Below are positions 25,365-33,398 of a stretch of 64,000 nucleotides of DNA, piece after piece (position 1 is the stretch's first letter; each line of letters starts with the position of its first letter). The notes under the pieces are model-generated. The model saw nothing but the letters and a program-made list of their open reading frames with translations, did not search any database and was not told the DNA's origin. The position numbers and the translations under genes were made by a program. Source of the DNA: Planktothrix rubescens CCAP 1459/22 (GTDB lineage: Bacteria > Cyanobacteriota > Cyanobacteriia > Cyanobacteriales > Microcoleaceae); assembly GCA_904830895.1 (NCBI GenBank), contig LR882958.1, forward strand, positions 124,001 to 188,000, given 5' to 3'.

Positions 25365-26039
25365 TTAACTTGGATTTATTATCGCCAAGAGGTCAGGGAC
25401 GGGAAAGGGTTCTTGTTCAAGAGGAACAAACTGATTTTGTTTAACATCATACGCTAAAATTCGTCCAGTTTCAATTTCATAAACCCAAGCATGAAGGTGG
25501 AGTTTTCCAGCGTGTAACCTAGACCTAACAACTGGATAGGTTTCTAGGTTGGCAATTTGATTTAAAACATTAGTTTGGGTGGCAATACTTAACAATTCTT
25601 CTCCCGAATATTCTGAATAATTCTCTCGAATGATCCGACGAATAGATTCTCCATAAAGTTTTAACCAATCATAGACTAATGGCATTTCATCACACAAACT
25701 TTGGAGTTGAAGTAATCCTTTGATACTACCACACAGGGAATGTCCACAGATGATAATTTCTTTAATATTCAAGGCTTGAACTGCATATTCAATTCCGGCT
25801 CCTTCACTACTGTTTGAAGTTCCGTAAGGAGGAATAATATTACCCATATTGCGAATAATAAAGATTTCTCCGGGTTCAGTCTGAGTCAGCAAGTTGGGAG
25901 CAATCCTAGAATCACAACAAGTGATAAATAAAATCTCAGGGGTTTGACCGCGAGAGAGGCGTTGAAATAAGTCTTGGTGGGCTTTGAAATAATTCTGTTG
26001 AAAATCATTCAAACCACTAATAATGCGTTTAATCGGCAT
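25365..26039 (-). CDS. Beta-class carbonic anhydrase
   Basis: I start at ATG 26039 (MPIKRIISGLND), which has GAGGA 9 nt upstream; six further codons are possible. The 224-residue protein carries the zinc-binding set of beta-carbonic anhydrases: CCDSRI (Cys and the Asp-Arg dyad) near residue 40 and GHSLCGSIKG (His and Cys) near residue 98. It interconverts CO2 and bicarbonate. No signal peptide is seen, so a cytoplasmic or carboxysomal location is possible. It sits between PII-like regulators and pcxA on one strand, which suits carbon uptake. Confidence 0.92.
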   Translation of the reverse strand: MPIKRIISGLNDFQQNYFKAHQDLFQRLSRGQTPEILFITCCDSRIAPNLLTQTEPGEIFIIRNMGNIIPPYGTSNSSEGAGIEYAVQALNIKEIIICGHSLCGSIKGLLQLQSLCDEMPLVYDWLKLYGESIRRIIRENYSEYSGEELLSIATQTNVLNQIANLETYPVVRSRLHAGKLHLHAWVYEIETGRILAYDVKQNQFVPLEQEPFPVPDLLAIINPS

Positions 26040-26130
26040 AAATATGTCCTCAATCACTAACCATTCGAGATCCGGTCAACTGCTAACTGATAACTGATTC
26101 GGTGTCAATGTATACTGTCCTAAAATCCCT

Positions 26131-26424
26131 TTAGTGGATTACCCATTTGGCATCACCCACTAAACACATTCCACCGACTTTTTTGAGTAAAGGTGTGATT
26201 AACTCAACCAGGACATTAAGTTGTTTTTCATCGATACAAACGGTCATGATATAGCTGCTCGTAAAATTGCAGTCTAAATCAGAACAGTAAATACCCCGAT
26301 CCCCTTTCCCAGAGGTATCTTTAATCACGGTATATCCAGAGACTTTGACCTGATCTAAAATATCCAGGGCATCCTGAACATGAAATGTATCAATAATGAT
26401 TTCTACTTTTCTGATATCTTGCAT
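26131..26424 (-). CDS. PII-like protein, SbtB type (second copy of the pair)
   Basis: The 97-residue protein has the ferredoxin-like PII trimer pattern: KVEIIIDTFHVQDALDIL, then GYTVIKDTSGKGDRG, the start of the T-loop seen in PII-like proteins, and YIMTVCIDEKQLNVLVELITPLLKKVGG. It ends without the Cys-Gly-Pro-x-Gly-Cys redox tail known in some SbtB proteins. PII-like proteins bind cyclic AMP or adenine nucleotides and act on the paired transporter. It lies 15 bp downstream of its paralogue, and the pair probably arose by tandem duplication. Confidence 0.8.
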   Translation of the reverse strand: MQDIRKVEIIIDTFHVQDALDILDQVKVSGYTVIKDTSGKGDRGIYCSDLDCNFTSSYIMTVCIDEKQLNVLVELITPLLKKVGGMCLVGDAKWVIH

Positions 26425-26439
26425 ACTAAATTAACAATT

Positions 26440-26733
26440 CTAGTAGTGAATCCAAGTTGCATCGTTAACTAAACACACTCCTCCCAATCGCTTCAGCAGA
26501 GGGGTGACGCTGGAAATAATTTGCTCAAGTTGTTTTTCGTTGGTGCAAACCGTCATAATATAAGTGTTGCTAAATACTTCTCCGAAATCATCATTAGCAA
26601 AACCGCGATCGCCTTTTCCAGACGTATTTTTGATCACGGTATATACTATAACTTTCGCTTGGTCTAGTTTTTCTAAAACTTGATTAACTTCAAAACTACC
26701 AATGATGATTTCAACTTTTTTTACCGCTTGCAT
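26440..26733 (-). CDS. PII-like protein, SbtB type (first copy of the pair)
   Basis: Of equal length to the next gene (97 residues), it keeps the same plan: KVEIIIGSFEVNQVLEKL, VYTVIKNTSGKGDRG and YIMTVCTNEKQLEQIISSVTPLLKRLGG. The glycine before YTV in the partner is replaced by Val here, and the T-loop (FANDDFGEVFSN) differs completely, so the two could bind different ligands or faces. It starts 3 bp after the transporter stop codon, so it is translated right behind it and is likely its direct regulator. No redox tail is present. Confidence 0.82.
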   Translation of the reverse strand: MQAVKKVEIIIGSFEVNQVLEKLDQAKVIVYTVIKNTSGKGDRGFANDDFGEVFSNTYIMTVCTNEKQLEQIISSVTPLLKRLGGVCLVNDATWIHY

Positions 26734-26736
26734 TCT

Positions 26737-27714
26737 CTAGGCTCCAATGAGTTTGATGAGTTCTAAATACAGGGGAATTCCCACAATAATATTGAAAGGA
26801 AATGTCAAAGCTAGTGCCATGGAAACGTAAATACTAGGGTTGGCTTCGGGAATAGTCATTCGCATGGCGGCGGGAACAGCAATATAGGAAGCACTGGCAC
26901 AGAGAACCGTAAAAAGTAATGTGTTTCCTTCACCAAATCCTAAGACTTTACCAATAACAATACCTAAAATTGCATTAGCAACGGGAATAAAAACAGAAAA
27001 AGCAATCAAAAATGATCCGGCTTTTTTCAATTCTCGAATTCGCTTGGCGGCCACTAATCCCATATCTAAAAGGAAAAAGGTTAAAGCACCATAGAAAATA
27101 CCTTGAGTAAAGGGTTGTAATTTTTCCCAGCCTTTGTCTCCGGTTAATAGTCCGATAATTAAACTACCGACCAATAGAAAAACGGAACCATTTAAAAAGG
27201 ATTCATGTAGAACTTTTCCCCAAGAAAAAGCCTCATTTTCACCCTCTTTAGCCGGGGCAAAAACCCGTACCAAAACAATCCCAATAATAATTGCTGGAGA
27301 TTCCATTAAAGCTAAGGCCGCCACCATGTGTCCGCCATATTCAATGTGTAATTTTTCTAGGAAGGAACTGGCAGTAATAAATGTCACGGCACTAATGGAA
27401 CCATAGGTCGCTGCAATCGCCGCCGCATTATACGCATCCAATTTTAGGCGCAAAATAAAAAAGCTATAGGCAGGAACCACAAGAGCCATGATAATCGAAG
27501 CCATCAGGGTTAAGGCAATTTGGGTATTAATTCCACTTTCTGATAACTCGTAGCCCCCTTTAAATCCAATTGCCAATAACAAATATAACGAAAACAGTTT
27601 GGGTAAAGGCGGAGGAATTTCTAAATCCGATTTACAAAAGACGGCTAACACCCCCAGAAAGAAAAACAGTACCGGAGGGTTAAGGATATTAAATAAAATC
27701 AGGCTTCCATCCAT
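26737..27714 (-). CDS. sbtA: SbtA-like sodium-dependent bicarbonate transport permease
   Basis: The 325-residue protein has about ten hydrophobic helices in two inverted halves, as in the SbtA (DUF897) superfamily. Supporting segments are LYLLLAIGFKGGYELSESG, ATYGSISAVTFITA in the centre, LALMESPAIIIGIVL, and ASASYIAVPAAMRMTIPEANPS near the end, the second copy of the substrate-site loop. SbtA imports bicarbonate with sodium at the plasma membrane. It starts a cluster followed by two PII-like genes, a carbonic anhydrase and pcxA. It is a divergent SbtA relative, so bicarbonate is very likely but not proven. Confidence 0.85.
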   Translation of the reverse strand: MDGSLILFNILNPPVLFFFLGVLAVFCKSDLEIPPPLPKLFSLYLLLAIGFKGGYELSESGINTQIALTLMASIIMALVVPAYSFFILRLKLDAYNAAAIAATYGSISAVTFITASSFLEKLHIEYGGHMVAALALMESPAIIIGIVLVRVFAPAKEGENEAFSWGKVLHESFLNGSVFLLVGSLIIGLLTGDKGWEKLQPFTQGIFYGALTFFLLDMGLVAAKRIRELKKAGSFLIAFSVFIPVANAILGIVIGKVLGFGEGNTLLFTVLCASASYIAVPAAMRMTIPEANPSIYVSMALALTFPFNIIVGIPLYLELIKLIGA

Positions 27715-28575
27715 AAATTAGAGTTTGGGTGTAGATGATATAAAAAATCTTAATCAAGATTAAATAGAATATACTCAGAGAAGGGTAAAAAAATTCTAAG
27801 AATCTTCTTAATTAAGACTTTAGCACTAAAATTTAGTTTATAAATAATTCTGGCAAGATTTTATATTCAAAATATAGGCTTAAAAGGGAACACCGGATCT
27901 GGGGTAATACTTCTGGCTGTTTCATGTCAGTATTAAAATGTTACAACCTATTTAGGATTGCTATATATCTAAAATCATCTTCTACCAGTAAAACGTGCAT
28001 TGCTTCTGATTCCTATTTCACCCTAGTCAACTCAACTTAATTCTATAAAAGATTTTACCTTGAATTAGGTTATAAAACATAGTGACTTTTTTAAGGTTGT
28101 TGCTCTTTTGGCAATTCTGATCAAATTCCTAGGGGAATTATTAAGATTTGTTACAATTGACAATGATTGTCACCTTTACTTGTTTGATGATTAGTTGTTG
28201 GTGGTAAATTTTTTTTTGACCAAAAATCCCCCTTGAAAGAGGACGCTAAATTTAGGTAGCTTTCCTTTGAATTTTTTTTGCTAACGTCCTCTCTAATATG
28301 GATAAAGCAACTTTTTGGCCCATTCATCACTCCTAAACCCATCAACACCTCAAAGAATTATTGATTCTGTGCATCCATCCTAGAGTTGAGTTGTGAAGTT
28401 CAACAAAAGGTTGAGAATATTACGATTCCAGGCAGAAATAAAAAGATTATGAGTATCAGACCTTTATAGAAGGTTCAACCTGTTTTGGATTCAGGCATTT
28501 TTACTCATTTCAACAGTTAAACATCCAGACTCATTGAGTTGAAAACTTTCCTCAATCTAAGGAGCATCCAGTTTT
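27715..28575. other. 861-bp gap with repeats and relics
   Basis: No convincing gene is present. The first 330 bp are AT-rich and probably hold the sbtA promoter. A relic of the polysaccharide deacetylase 3' end lies at 28045-28141. TGACAA-TGA-TTGTCA forms a small palindrome near 28159-28173. AGAGGACG (28238-28245) pairs with CGTCCTCT (28285-28292) as a long hairpin containing T-runs. AAGGAGC before 28576 is the ribosome binding site of the next gene. Confidence 0.6.
28045..28141. repeat. Relic copy of the deacetylase gene 3' end
   Basis: About 97 bp match 38537-38633 in the same orientation with five or so mismatches and one T-run indel. The source is the last 23 or so codons of the polysaccharide deacetylase gene plus its downstream sequence. 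Similarity stops abruptly after GGGGAATTAT. Confidence 0.85.
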
Positions 28576-29718
28576 ATGACGAGCAGCGCAACAGCATCAC
28601 TGCTGTATTTTAACGGTACAGACGATAAGATTGATGTGGGCTACAACAATGAATTAAATCCCCAAACTTTTACAATTGAAGCTTGGGCATATTCCCGCAC
28701 CTCAAATACAGGAATTGAGCGCTCTGTATTAACTTCCCGTCCCGATAGTTATCGGTGGGGGTATATGTTTTATCAAGCTTGCTATCAAGATAATTGGGAA
28801 TTATGGCTGTTACCTCCAAATGGTGATTATCAAAAAATTCGCGGGCCAAAAGTTCAAGCCAATGTCTGGACTCATTTAGCCGCCACTTATGACCCAGGTT
28901 CGTCGGTAGCCCGGTTTTATATTAATGGCCAACAAGTCGCCCAACAAAACCTAAACTATCAACCTTCTGGGCCAACGGGTTCTAATCGTCAGAATATCTT
29001 ACGCATTGGGTCAGGTTCTACGGAGTCGGGCTATTGTGTTGGGGGGAATTATTTCTTTAATGGTTATATTGATGAAGTTCGCGTCTGGAATAGCGTTCGC
29101 AGCGCACAAGATATTCAGGCGAAAATGAATCAACGCCTCACGGGTCAAGAAGCCAATTTAGTCGCCTATTGGCGGTTAAGCGATATTTCGGGCGCACAAG
29201 TTTCTGACCTCACAGGTCATGGTCATAATGGCAATATTTGTAAAGGTTCCATGGGTTCTCAGACTATTAACCCACCCTTTCCAGTACCCACTCCAGTACC
29301 TACTCCAGTACCTACTCCAGTACCTACTCCAGTACCCACTCCACCTCCTCCAACTTCAGGTCAATTTGATGTGATCAGTACCTCAGAAACGGGCTATAAC
29401 TTCACGAATACATCGGGTCGGGATATGACCTTTACCTTTTACCCGTCAGGAGAATGGAAACCTGCCTATTTTCTTCCTTATTATACTGCCGCAGGAGAAA
29501 CGGGTTTTCCCTATCAACAATACATGGTTTATCCTCAACAGACATCCTTTGCACTGTTAGCAATTGACCTACAAACTAATACGGTTTTAGCCGAAATTAA
29601 CGGGACAACTCAATTCGTAATTAAACCCGGACAAACTGTTGCTTTCCGCATCAATGATGTTGTGGGTTGTTATGCCGATAATTATGGGACTTTAACCGTT
29701 CAATGGTCAGCCGTTTAG
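28576..29718 (+). CDS. LamG domain plus LecA (PA-IL)-like lectin protein
   Basis: The 380-residue protein begins directly with a LamG/concanavalin-type domain (about 8-225: LLYFNGTDDKIDVGY, FTIEAWAYSR, WTHLAATYDP, GYIDEVRVWNSVRSAQDI, LVAYWRLSD). A linker of five PVPT units leads to a C-terminal domain of about 115 residues that resembles Pseudomonas LecA: GEWKPAYF, FALLAIDLQT and the calcium/sugar loop INDVVGCYADNYGTLTV, with Asp and Asn residues at the positions of LecA Asp100, Asn107 and Asn108. No signal peptide is visible. It may bind galactose-like sugars; target unknown. 338 bp of its 3' end recur in the next gene. Confidence 0.8.
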   Translation: MTSSATASLLYFNGTDDKIDVGYNNELNPQTFTIEAWAYSRTSNTGIERSVLTSRPDSYRWGYMFYQACYQDNWELWLLPPNGDYQKIRGPKVQANVWTHLAATYDPGSSVARFYINGQQVAQQNLNYQPSGPTGSNRQNILRIGSGSTESGYCVGGNYFFNGYIDEVRVWNSVRSAQDIQAKMNQRLTGQEANLVAYWRLSDISGAQVSDLTGHGHNGNICKGSMGSQTINPPFPVPTPVPTPVPTPVPTPVPTPPPPTSGQFDVISTSETGYNFTNTSGRDMTFTFYPSGEWKPAYFLPYYTAAGETGFPYQQYMVYPQQTSFALLAIDLQTNTVLAEINGTTQFVIKPGQTVAFRINDVVGCYADNYGTLTVQWSAV

Positions 29719-29831
29719 GTTAATCTTAGAAACGGTAAATATTGAAGGAAAAGAGACGCTAAACAGTAGAAATATTATTGAGGTATTTCTACAAATTTGA
29801 AATTTATTTTGAACAACAGGAGAAGCAGCAG

Positions 29832-30656
29832 ATGATTGTCGATTTGCAATTTCGCACGATCTTAAATGGGAATACTTTTGGAACAGGAACATTTAGTTAT
29901 AACGGACAATATGCACCTGTTACTATTCTGCATCAAGGAGATTTAATTTCGTTTACTTATCAGGATGAAATTGTTGGGTCGCTTGACTTAAGCCACTTAG
30001 CAAATTTTGATTTTGTCTATCAAAGTGTTGACAATATTTGCGCTTTTAATATTGTTGTAGCCTCTGCGGATCGCACGCGATCGCTAACGGCTGGCCCCGC
30101 CCAACCTCACCTGACCCGACCCGGAACATCAGCCGATGTCGCTAAACCCCGTTCTCAAGTCGTAGAATTAGAGTGGCCTACCCCCAAAACCTCACCCCTA
30201 ACACCTCCACCTACCCCAGTCCCCACTGAAATCCCAACACCTCCACCTACTCCAGTCCCCACTGAAATCCCAACACCTCCACCTATCGAACTTTATGGTC
30301 AATTTGATGTTGTCAGTACCTCAGAAACGGGCTATAACTTCACGAATACATCGGGTCGGGATATGACCTTTACCTTTTACCCGTCAGGAGAATGGAAACC
30401 TGCCTATTTTCTTCCTTATTATACTGCCGCAGGAGAAACGGGTTTTCCCTATCAACAATACATGGTTTATCCTCAACAGACATCCTTTGCACTGTTAGCA
30501 ATTGACCTACAAACTAATACGGTTTTAGCCGAAATTAACGGGACAACTCAATTCGTAATTAAACCCGGACAAACTGTTGCTTTCCGCATCAATGATGTTG
30601 TGGGTTGTTATGCCGATAATTATGGGACTTTAACCGTTCAATGGTCAGCCGCTTAG
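29832..30656 (+). CDS. Lectin protein with a LecA-like C-terminal domain
   Basis: I start at ATG 29832, which follows AGGAGAAGCAG; an earlier in-frame ATG at 29778 lacks a binding site. The 274-residue protein has an N-terminal beta-rich domain (about 1-85, MIVDLQFRTILNGNTFGTGT) that I do not recognise, a Pro/Thr linker made of two 36-bp repeats, and a LecA-like domain that is the same as in the upstream gene, except for an Ile-to-Val-type change at its start and its last residue. Identical DNA from 30314 to 30651 shows recent duplication or gene conversion. No signal peptide is seen. Confidence 0.75.
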   Translation: MIVDLQFRTILNGNTFGTGTFSYNGQYAPVTILHQGDLISFTYQDEIVGSLDLSHLANFDFVYQSVDNICAFNIVVASADRTRSLTAGPAQPHLTRPGTSADVAKPRSQVVELEWPTPKTSPLTPPPTPVPTEIPTPPPTPVPTEIPTPPPIELYGQFDVVSTSETGYNFTNTSGRDMTFTFYPSGEWKPAYFLPYYTAAGETGFPYQQYMVYPQQTSFALLAIDLQTNTVLAEINGTTQFVIKPGQTVAFRINDVVGCYADNYGTLTVQWSAA

Positions 30657-30913
30657 GTCAACCCCAAATCTAGCTGTTAAACTCTTTCATCATTATTAAT
30701 TGATAACGGTCAGTAGGTTCTAGGTAAAATCCTGCATGAAGGAGAGTTAATTCTCTAGTTTTTTGTGATAAATTTGTCTTGAAATTCTACTTTATTTTCA
30801 TAAAAAATGTTGACAACATTTCATAATTGAATATAATGGTAGAATGGATTAATCCAATCAACTATGAGTTTCGTTCTGGTCTATCCATTGATTAATAATT
30901 AGGAGTAAAAACG

Positions 30914-31402
30914 ATGTCTGCTGCCGCAAACTGGCCTTTTCCATTGCCTAATACTAAAGATTTAGTCAGTTTGTTAAATTGGCTATATCTTCAAGGAAAA
31001 CGGGATTTTCCCTATAGCTATCTGTATGAAGCTAATCTAATTAATGCCAAACTTCCCTCGGTCGATCTTAGCTTTTCTTATATGTACAAAGCTAATTTAT
31101 TAGGTGTGGATTTAATGGCAGCTAACTTAGGCTATAGCTTTTTTGCCTATAGCTATTTGGGTTATGCTAACCTCACCTATGCCTATTTTGGCTATGCCTA
31201 TTTAGCTTATTCCAACTTAAATCATGCCAATCTCACCTACGCAAATTTGAGTAATTCTGATTTGAGTAATTCGGATTTAAGTTATGCAGATTTAACCAAT
31301 GCCGATCTAAGTAATTGTGATTTAAGTTATGCGAATCTAACAGGTGCAAATCTAACCAATACTAAAATGACAGGTGTAACGATGGTGGGAGTTATTAAGT
31401 AA
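30914..31402 (+). CDS. Tyrosine-rich pentapeptide-repeat protein
   Basis: After a 35-residue N-terminal helix (MSAAANWPFPLPNTKDLVSLL) the 162-residue chain is almost all pentapeptides. The early ones are unusual, with Tyr and Phe at the inner position (SYLYEANLI, YSFFAYSYLGYANLTYAYFG), and the later ones are classical (ANLSNSDLSNSDLSYADL). Aromatic residues stacked along one face of the beta-helix could bind sugars, but this is speculation. AGGAG lies 9 nt before the ATG. It sits between two lectin-type genes on the same strand and could belong to their unit. Confidence 0.8.
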   Translation: MSAAANWPFPLPNTKDLVSLLNWLYLQGKRDFPYSYLYEANLINAKLPSVDLSFSYMYKANLLGVDLMAANLGYSFFAYSYLGYANLTYAYFGYAYLAYSNLNHANLTYANLSNSDLSNSDLSYADLTNADLSNCDLSYANLTGANLTNTKMTGVTMVGVIK

Positions 31403-31567
31403 GTTATCCCCTAGGGTTTAAGCTGCACTTTACTTTCATCAGTTAGGTAGTTTGACCTTTAATCCTTGCCGAAAATAGAGTATGGAGAAACAAAAATTAT
31501 TTTTTATTTCTCCCTCTCTCCCCAATTTTAATTCAGTCTAACTTATTGAAAAGGATGGCAAATTATT

Positions 31568-32665
31568 ATGACCAGCAATAATCCTCAAACCTCTCTCTTG
31601 TACTTTGATGGTGTTGATGACTATGTAGAAATTCAATACCAAACTCAATTAAATCCTCCCACTTTTACGCTAGAAGCTTGGGTTTTAGATTTGAGTATTC
31701 CTGATACAAACTTAGGAATTATCACTTCAGCACCGTCCACGAAAAATAACTTTAAATGGGGATATGATTTTGCCGAACAGACCGGACGTTCATTTTTTGC
31801 ACTTCATGTTCCTGGAGGCAGTACCAATGCTCAGGTCAATAATTCTTTACCCAAAAATGTTTGGACTCATCTGGCAGGAACTTATGATCCAGCAACTAAA
31901 AGCCAACTTTTTTATATCAACGGTAAACTTATAAAATCTTATACAAGTAGCTATAAGCCAGAACCCCCCCCATCTGCTGACATTTATAACCTGTTGCGAC
32001 TAGGAACAGGATACATTGATCGATCAGGTTTTGGGGGTTGCTTCAAAGGATATATTGACGAAGTTCGTATCTGGAATATCGCTCGAACTGAACAACAAAT
32101 TCAAGAAACCCTCAATAAACAATTAACAGGTAAAGAACCAAATTTAGTTGGATATTGGCGCTTAAGCAATATTTCTGGGAATAAAGTTACTGATTTAACT
32201 GGGAAAGGGTTAGATGGAATCATTCATGGTAATCCTACCTCTCAATTAATTGATAACCCACTATTTACCACTCCCCAGCCAGAGAAAACGACAACCTTTG
32301 ATGTTGATATCAAATCCCCCTCTGGTACGCCCTTTAAAAATGCTTTTGCTCAGGAAGTTAGCTTCAAAGTTTCTGCTACTGGAACCTGGAAACCCGCTAA
32401 TTGGGAAGGTGTCGATTGTACGACCGCCGGATGGGAGGGTTTTGAATATCAAAATCTGATGAAATATCCTAACAATAATTCCTTTGCCTTGTTAGCAGTT
32501 GATGTGGAAACTAACACCGTTTTAGCAGAATTAGGGAGTGAAACAACTTTAGTCTTAAAACCCAGTCAAACCATTACCTTTGTTGTCAATGACATTCCTG
32601 GTAATGATGGCTATCAAGATAATACAGGACATCTCAGTGTCACTTCTGTTGCACAGATTCCCTAA
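31568..32665 (+). CDS. LamG domain plus LecA-like lectin protein, divergent paralogue
   Basis: The 365-residue protein has the same order of domains as the gene at 28576: LamG (about 8-220, LLYFDGVDDYVEIQYQTQLN, FTLEAWVLD, WTHLAGTYDP, GYIDEVRIWNIARTEQQI) and a C-terminal LecA-like domain (TWKPANWEGVDCTTAGWEG, FALLAVDVETNTVLAEL, VNDIPGNDGYQDNTGHLSV). The linker is short and not Pro-Thr rich. The metal loop has a two-residue insertion. At DNA level it is clearly diverged from the other two, so it is an older copy. No signal peptide is visible; a ribosome binding site AAGGA lies about 14 nt upstream of the ATG. Confidence 0.8.
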   Translation: MTSNNPQTSLLYFDGVDDYVEIQYQTQLNPPTFTLEAWVLDLSIPDTNLGIITSAPSTKNNFKWGYDFAEQTGRSFFALHVPGGSTNAQVNNSLPKNVWTHLAGTYDPATKSQLFYINGKLIKSYTSSYKPEPPPSADIYNLLRLGTGYIDRSGFGGCFKGYIDEVRIWNIARTEQQIQETLNKQLTGKEPNLVGYWRLSNISGNKVTDLTGKGLDGIIHGNPTSQLIDNPLFTTPQPEKTTTFDVDIKSPSGTPFKNAFAQEVSFKVSATGTWKPANWEGVDCTTAGWEGFEYQNLMKYPNNNSFALLAVDVETNTVLAELGSETTLVLKPSQTITFVVNDIPGNDGYQDNTGHLSVTSVAQIP

Positions 32666-32679
32666 AATTAGGTTGGGGA

Positions 32680-32711
32680 GAGTTGACTGTTGAAATGTTA
32701 ACAGTTAACTC
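32680..32711. terminator. Hairpin between convergent lectin and SCP2-like genes
   Basis: GAGTTGACTGTT (32680-32691) and AACAGTTAACTC (32700-32711) form a 12-bp stem with one G-U pair and an 8-nt loop, followed by TATTTGT. It may end transcription from both sides. Confidence 0.5.
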
Positions 32712-32732
32712 TATTTGTCCCCTTATCTTCCC

Positions 32733-33272
32733 CTATTCAAGATCAACTCGAAGCACATCCTCTGGTATATTATCAATCAAATAACTGTAGATTGGATGCT
32801 GTTGTTCTATGGTTGCAGGAATCGGAAAAACAGAAGTAGGCAACCAAGTTTGATCAAATTTGTTCCATAAATCTTGTAACTCTGGACGAATGGCACTATC
32901 CGCCAAAAAATTCATCACAATCCCATAAATTGCGGTTAAATTTGGTAAAGTTCCTTGAACATAAATTTTACCGATAACAACCGCAGCATCTAACGATAAC
33001 CGTCCCTGAATAATCGCCCTTAAAGTTTCAGCATCAGTACAAAAATCGACGGTCGAAACGTCAAAGAGAGGTTCAATTTCAACTTGTAATTGTTCACCCC
33101 CATGCGCCTTTAATTGTAAAGGAATGCCATCTAGTTCAATGACTGCGGATTTTCCTGAAACTGCCAGGACAAAACCATCCCAAGTTGAGCCTCCCTGAGT
33201 GCGAACTATAAATACTAATTCCTCTAACCATTCCTTTAATTGTTGCTGACGTTCTCTCAATAAATCAACCAT
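32733..33272 (-). CDS. SCP2-like (sterol carrier fold) protein, unknown ligand
   Basis: The 179-residue protein starts with a helix (MVDLLRERQQQLKEWLEEL), and its centre resembles an SCP2 domain: VDFCTDAETLRAIIQGRLSLDAAVVIGKIYVQGTLPNLTAIY, with the typical D/A-L-x-G-x-L-x-x-x-x-A-x-x-x-G-K-I-x-x-x-G line. SCP2 domains bind hydrophobic molecules such as sterols, acyl chains or isoprenoids. The C-terminus is unfamiliar. It is divergently arranged 126 bp from a prenyl-diphosphate synthase, so it might carry the product of that pathway. The family call is moderate. Confidence 0.6.
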   Translation of the reverse strand: MVDLLRERQQQLKEWLEELVFIVRTQGGSTWDGFVLAVSGKSAVIELDGIPLQLKAHGGEQLQVEIEPLFDVSTVDFCTDAETLRAIIQGRLSLDAAVVIGKIYVQGTLPNLTAIYGIVMNFLADSAIRPELQDLWNKFDQTWLPTSVFPIPATIEQQHPIYSYLIDNIPEDVLRVDLE

Positions 33273-33398
33273 CTTTAGGAGTTAAAAATGAATTTTATTT
33301 GAACCGGAATCTATGGCTAATATAGCATAAAAATTGATCGATTAAAACCCTAGCAACCCCTATCACCTATTTGAACGGCAACGAGTGAGTAAGAACCG

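Noticed and set aside
26131-26733. Classical GlnB (PII) nitrogen regulators
   Set aside because: The proteins lack the canonical PII T-loop with the phosphorylated Ser/Tyr and the standard signature; their gene context with an SbtA-like permease fits the SbtB-type PII-like group.
28151-28348. 65-codon minus-strand open frame in the gap before the lectin genes
   Set aside because: Low-complexity and charged sequence without a ribosome binding site, running through a hairpin and T-runs; no sign of a real protein.
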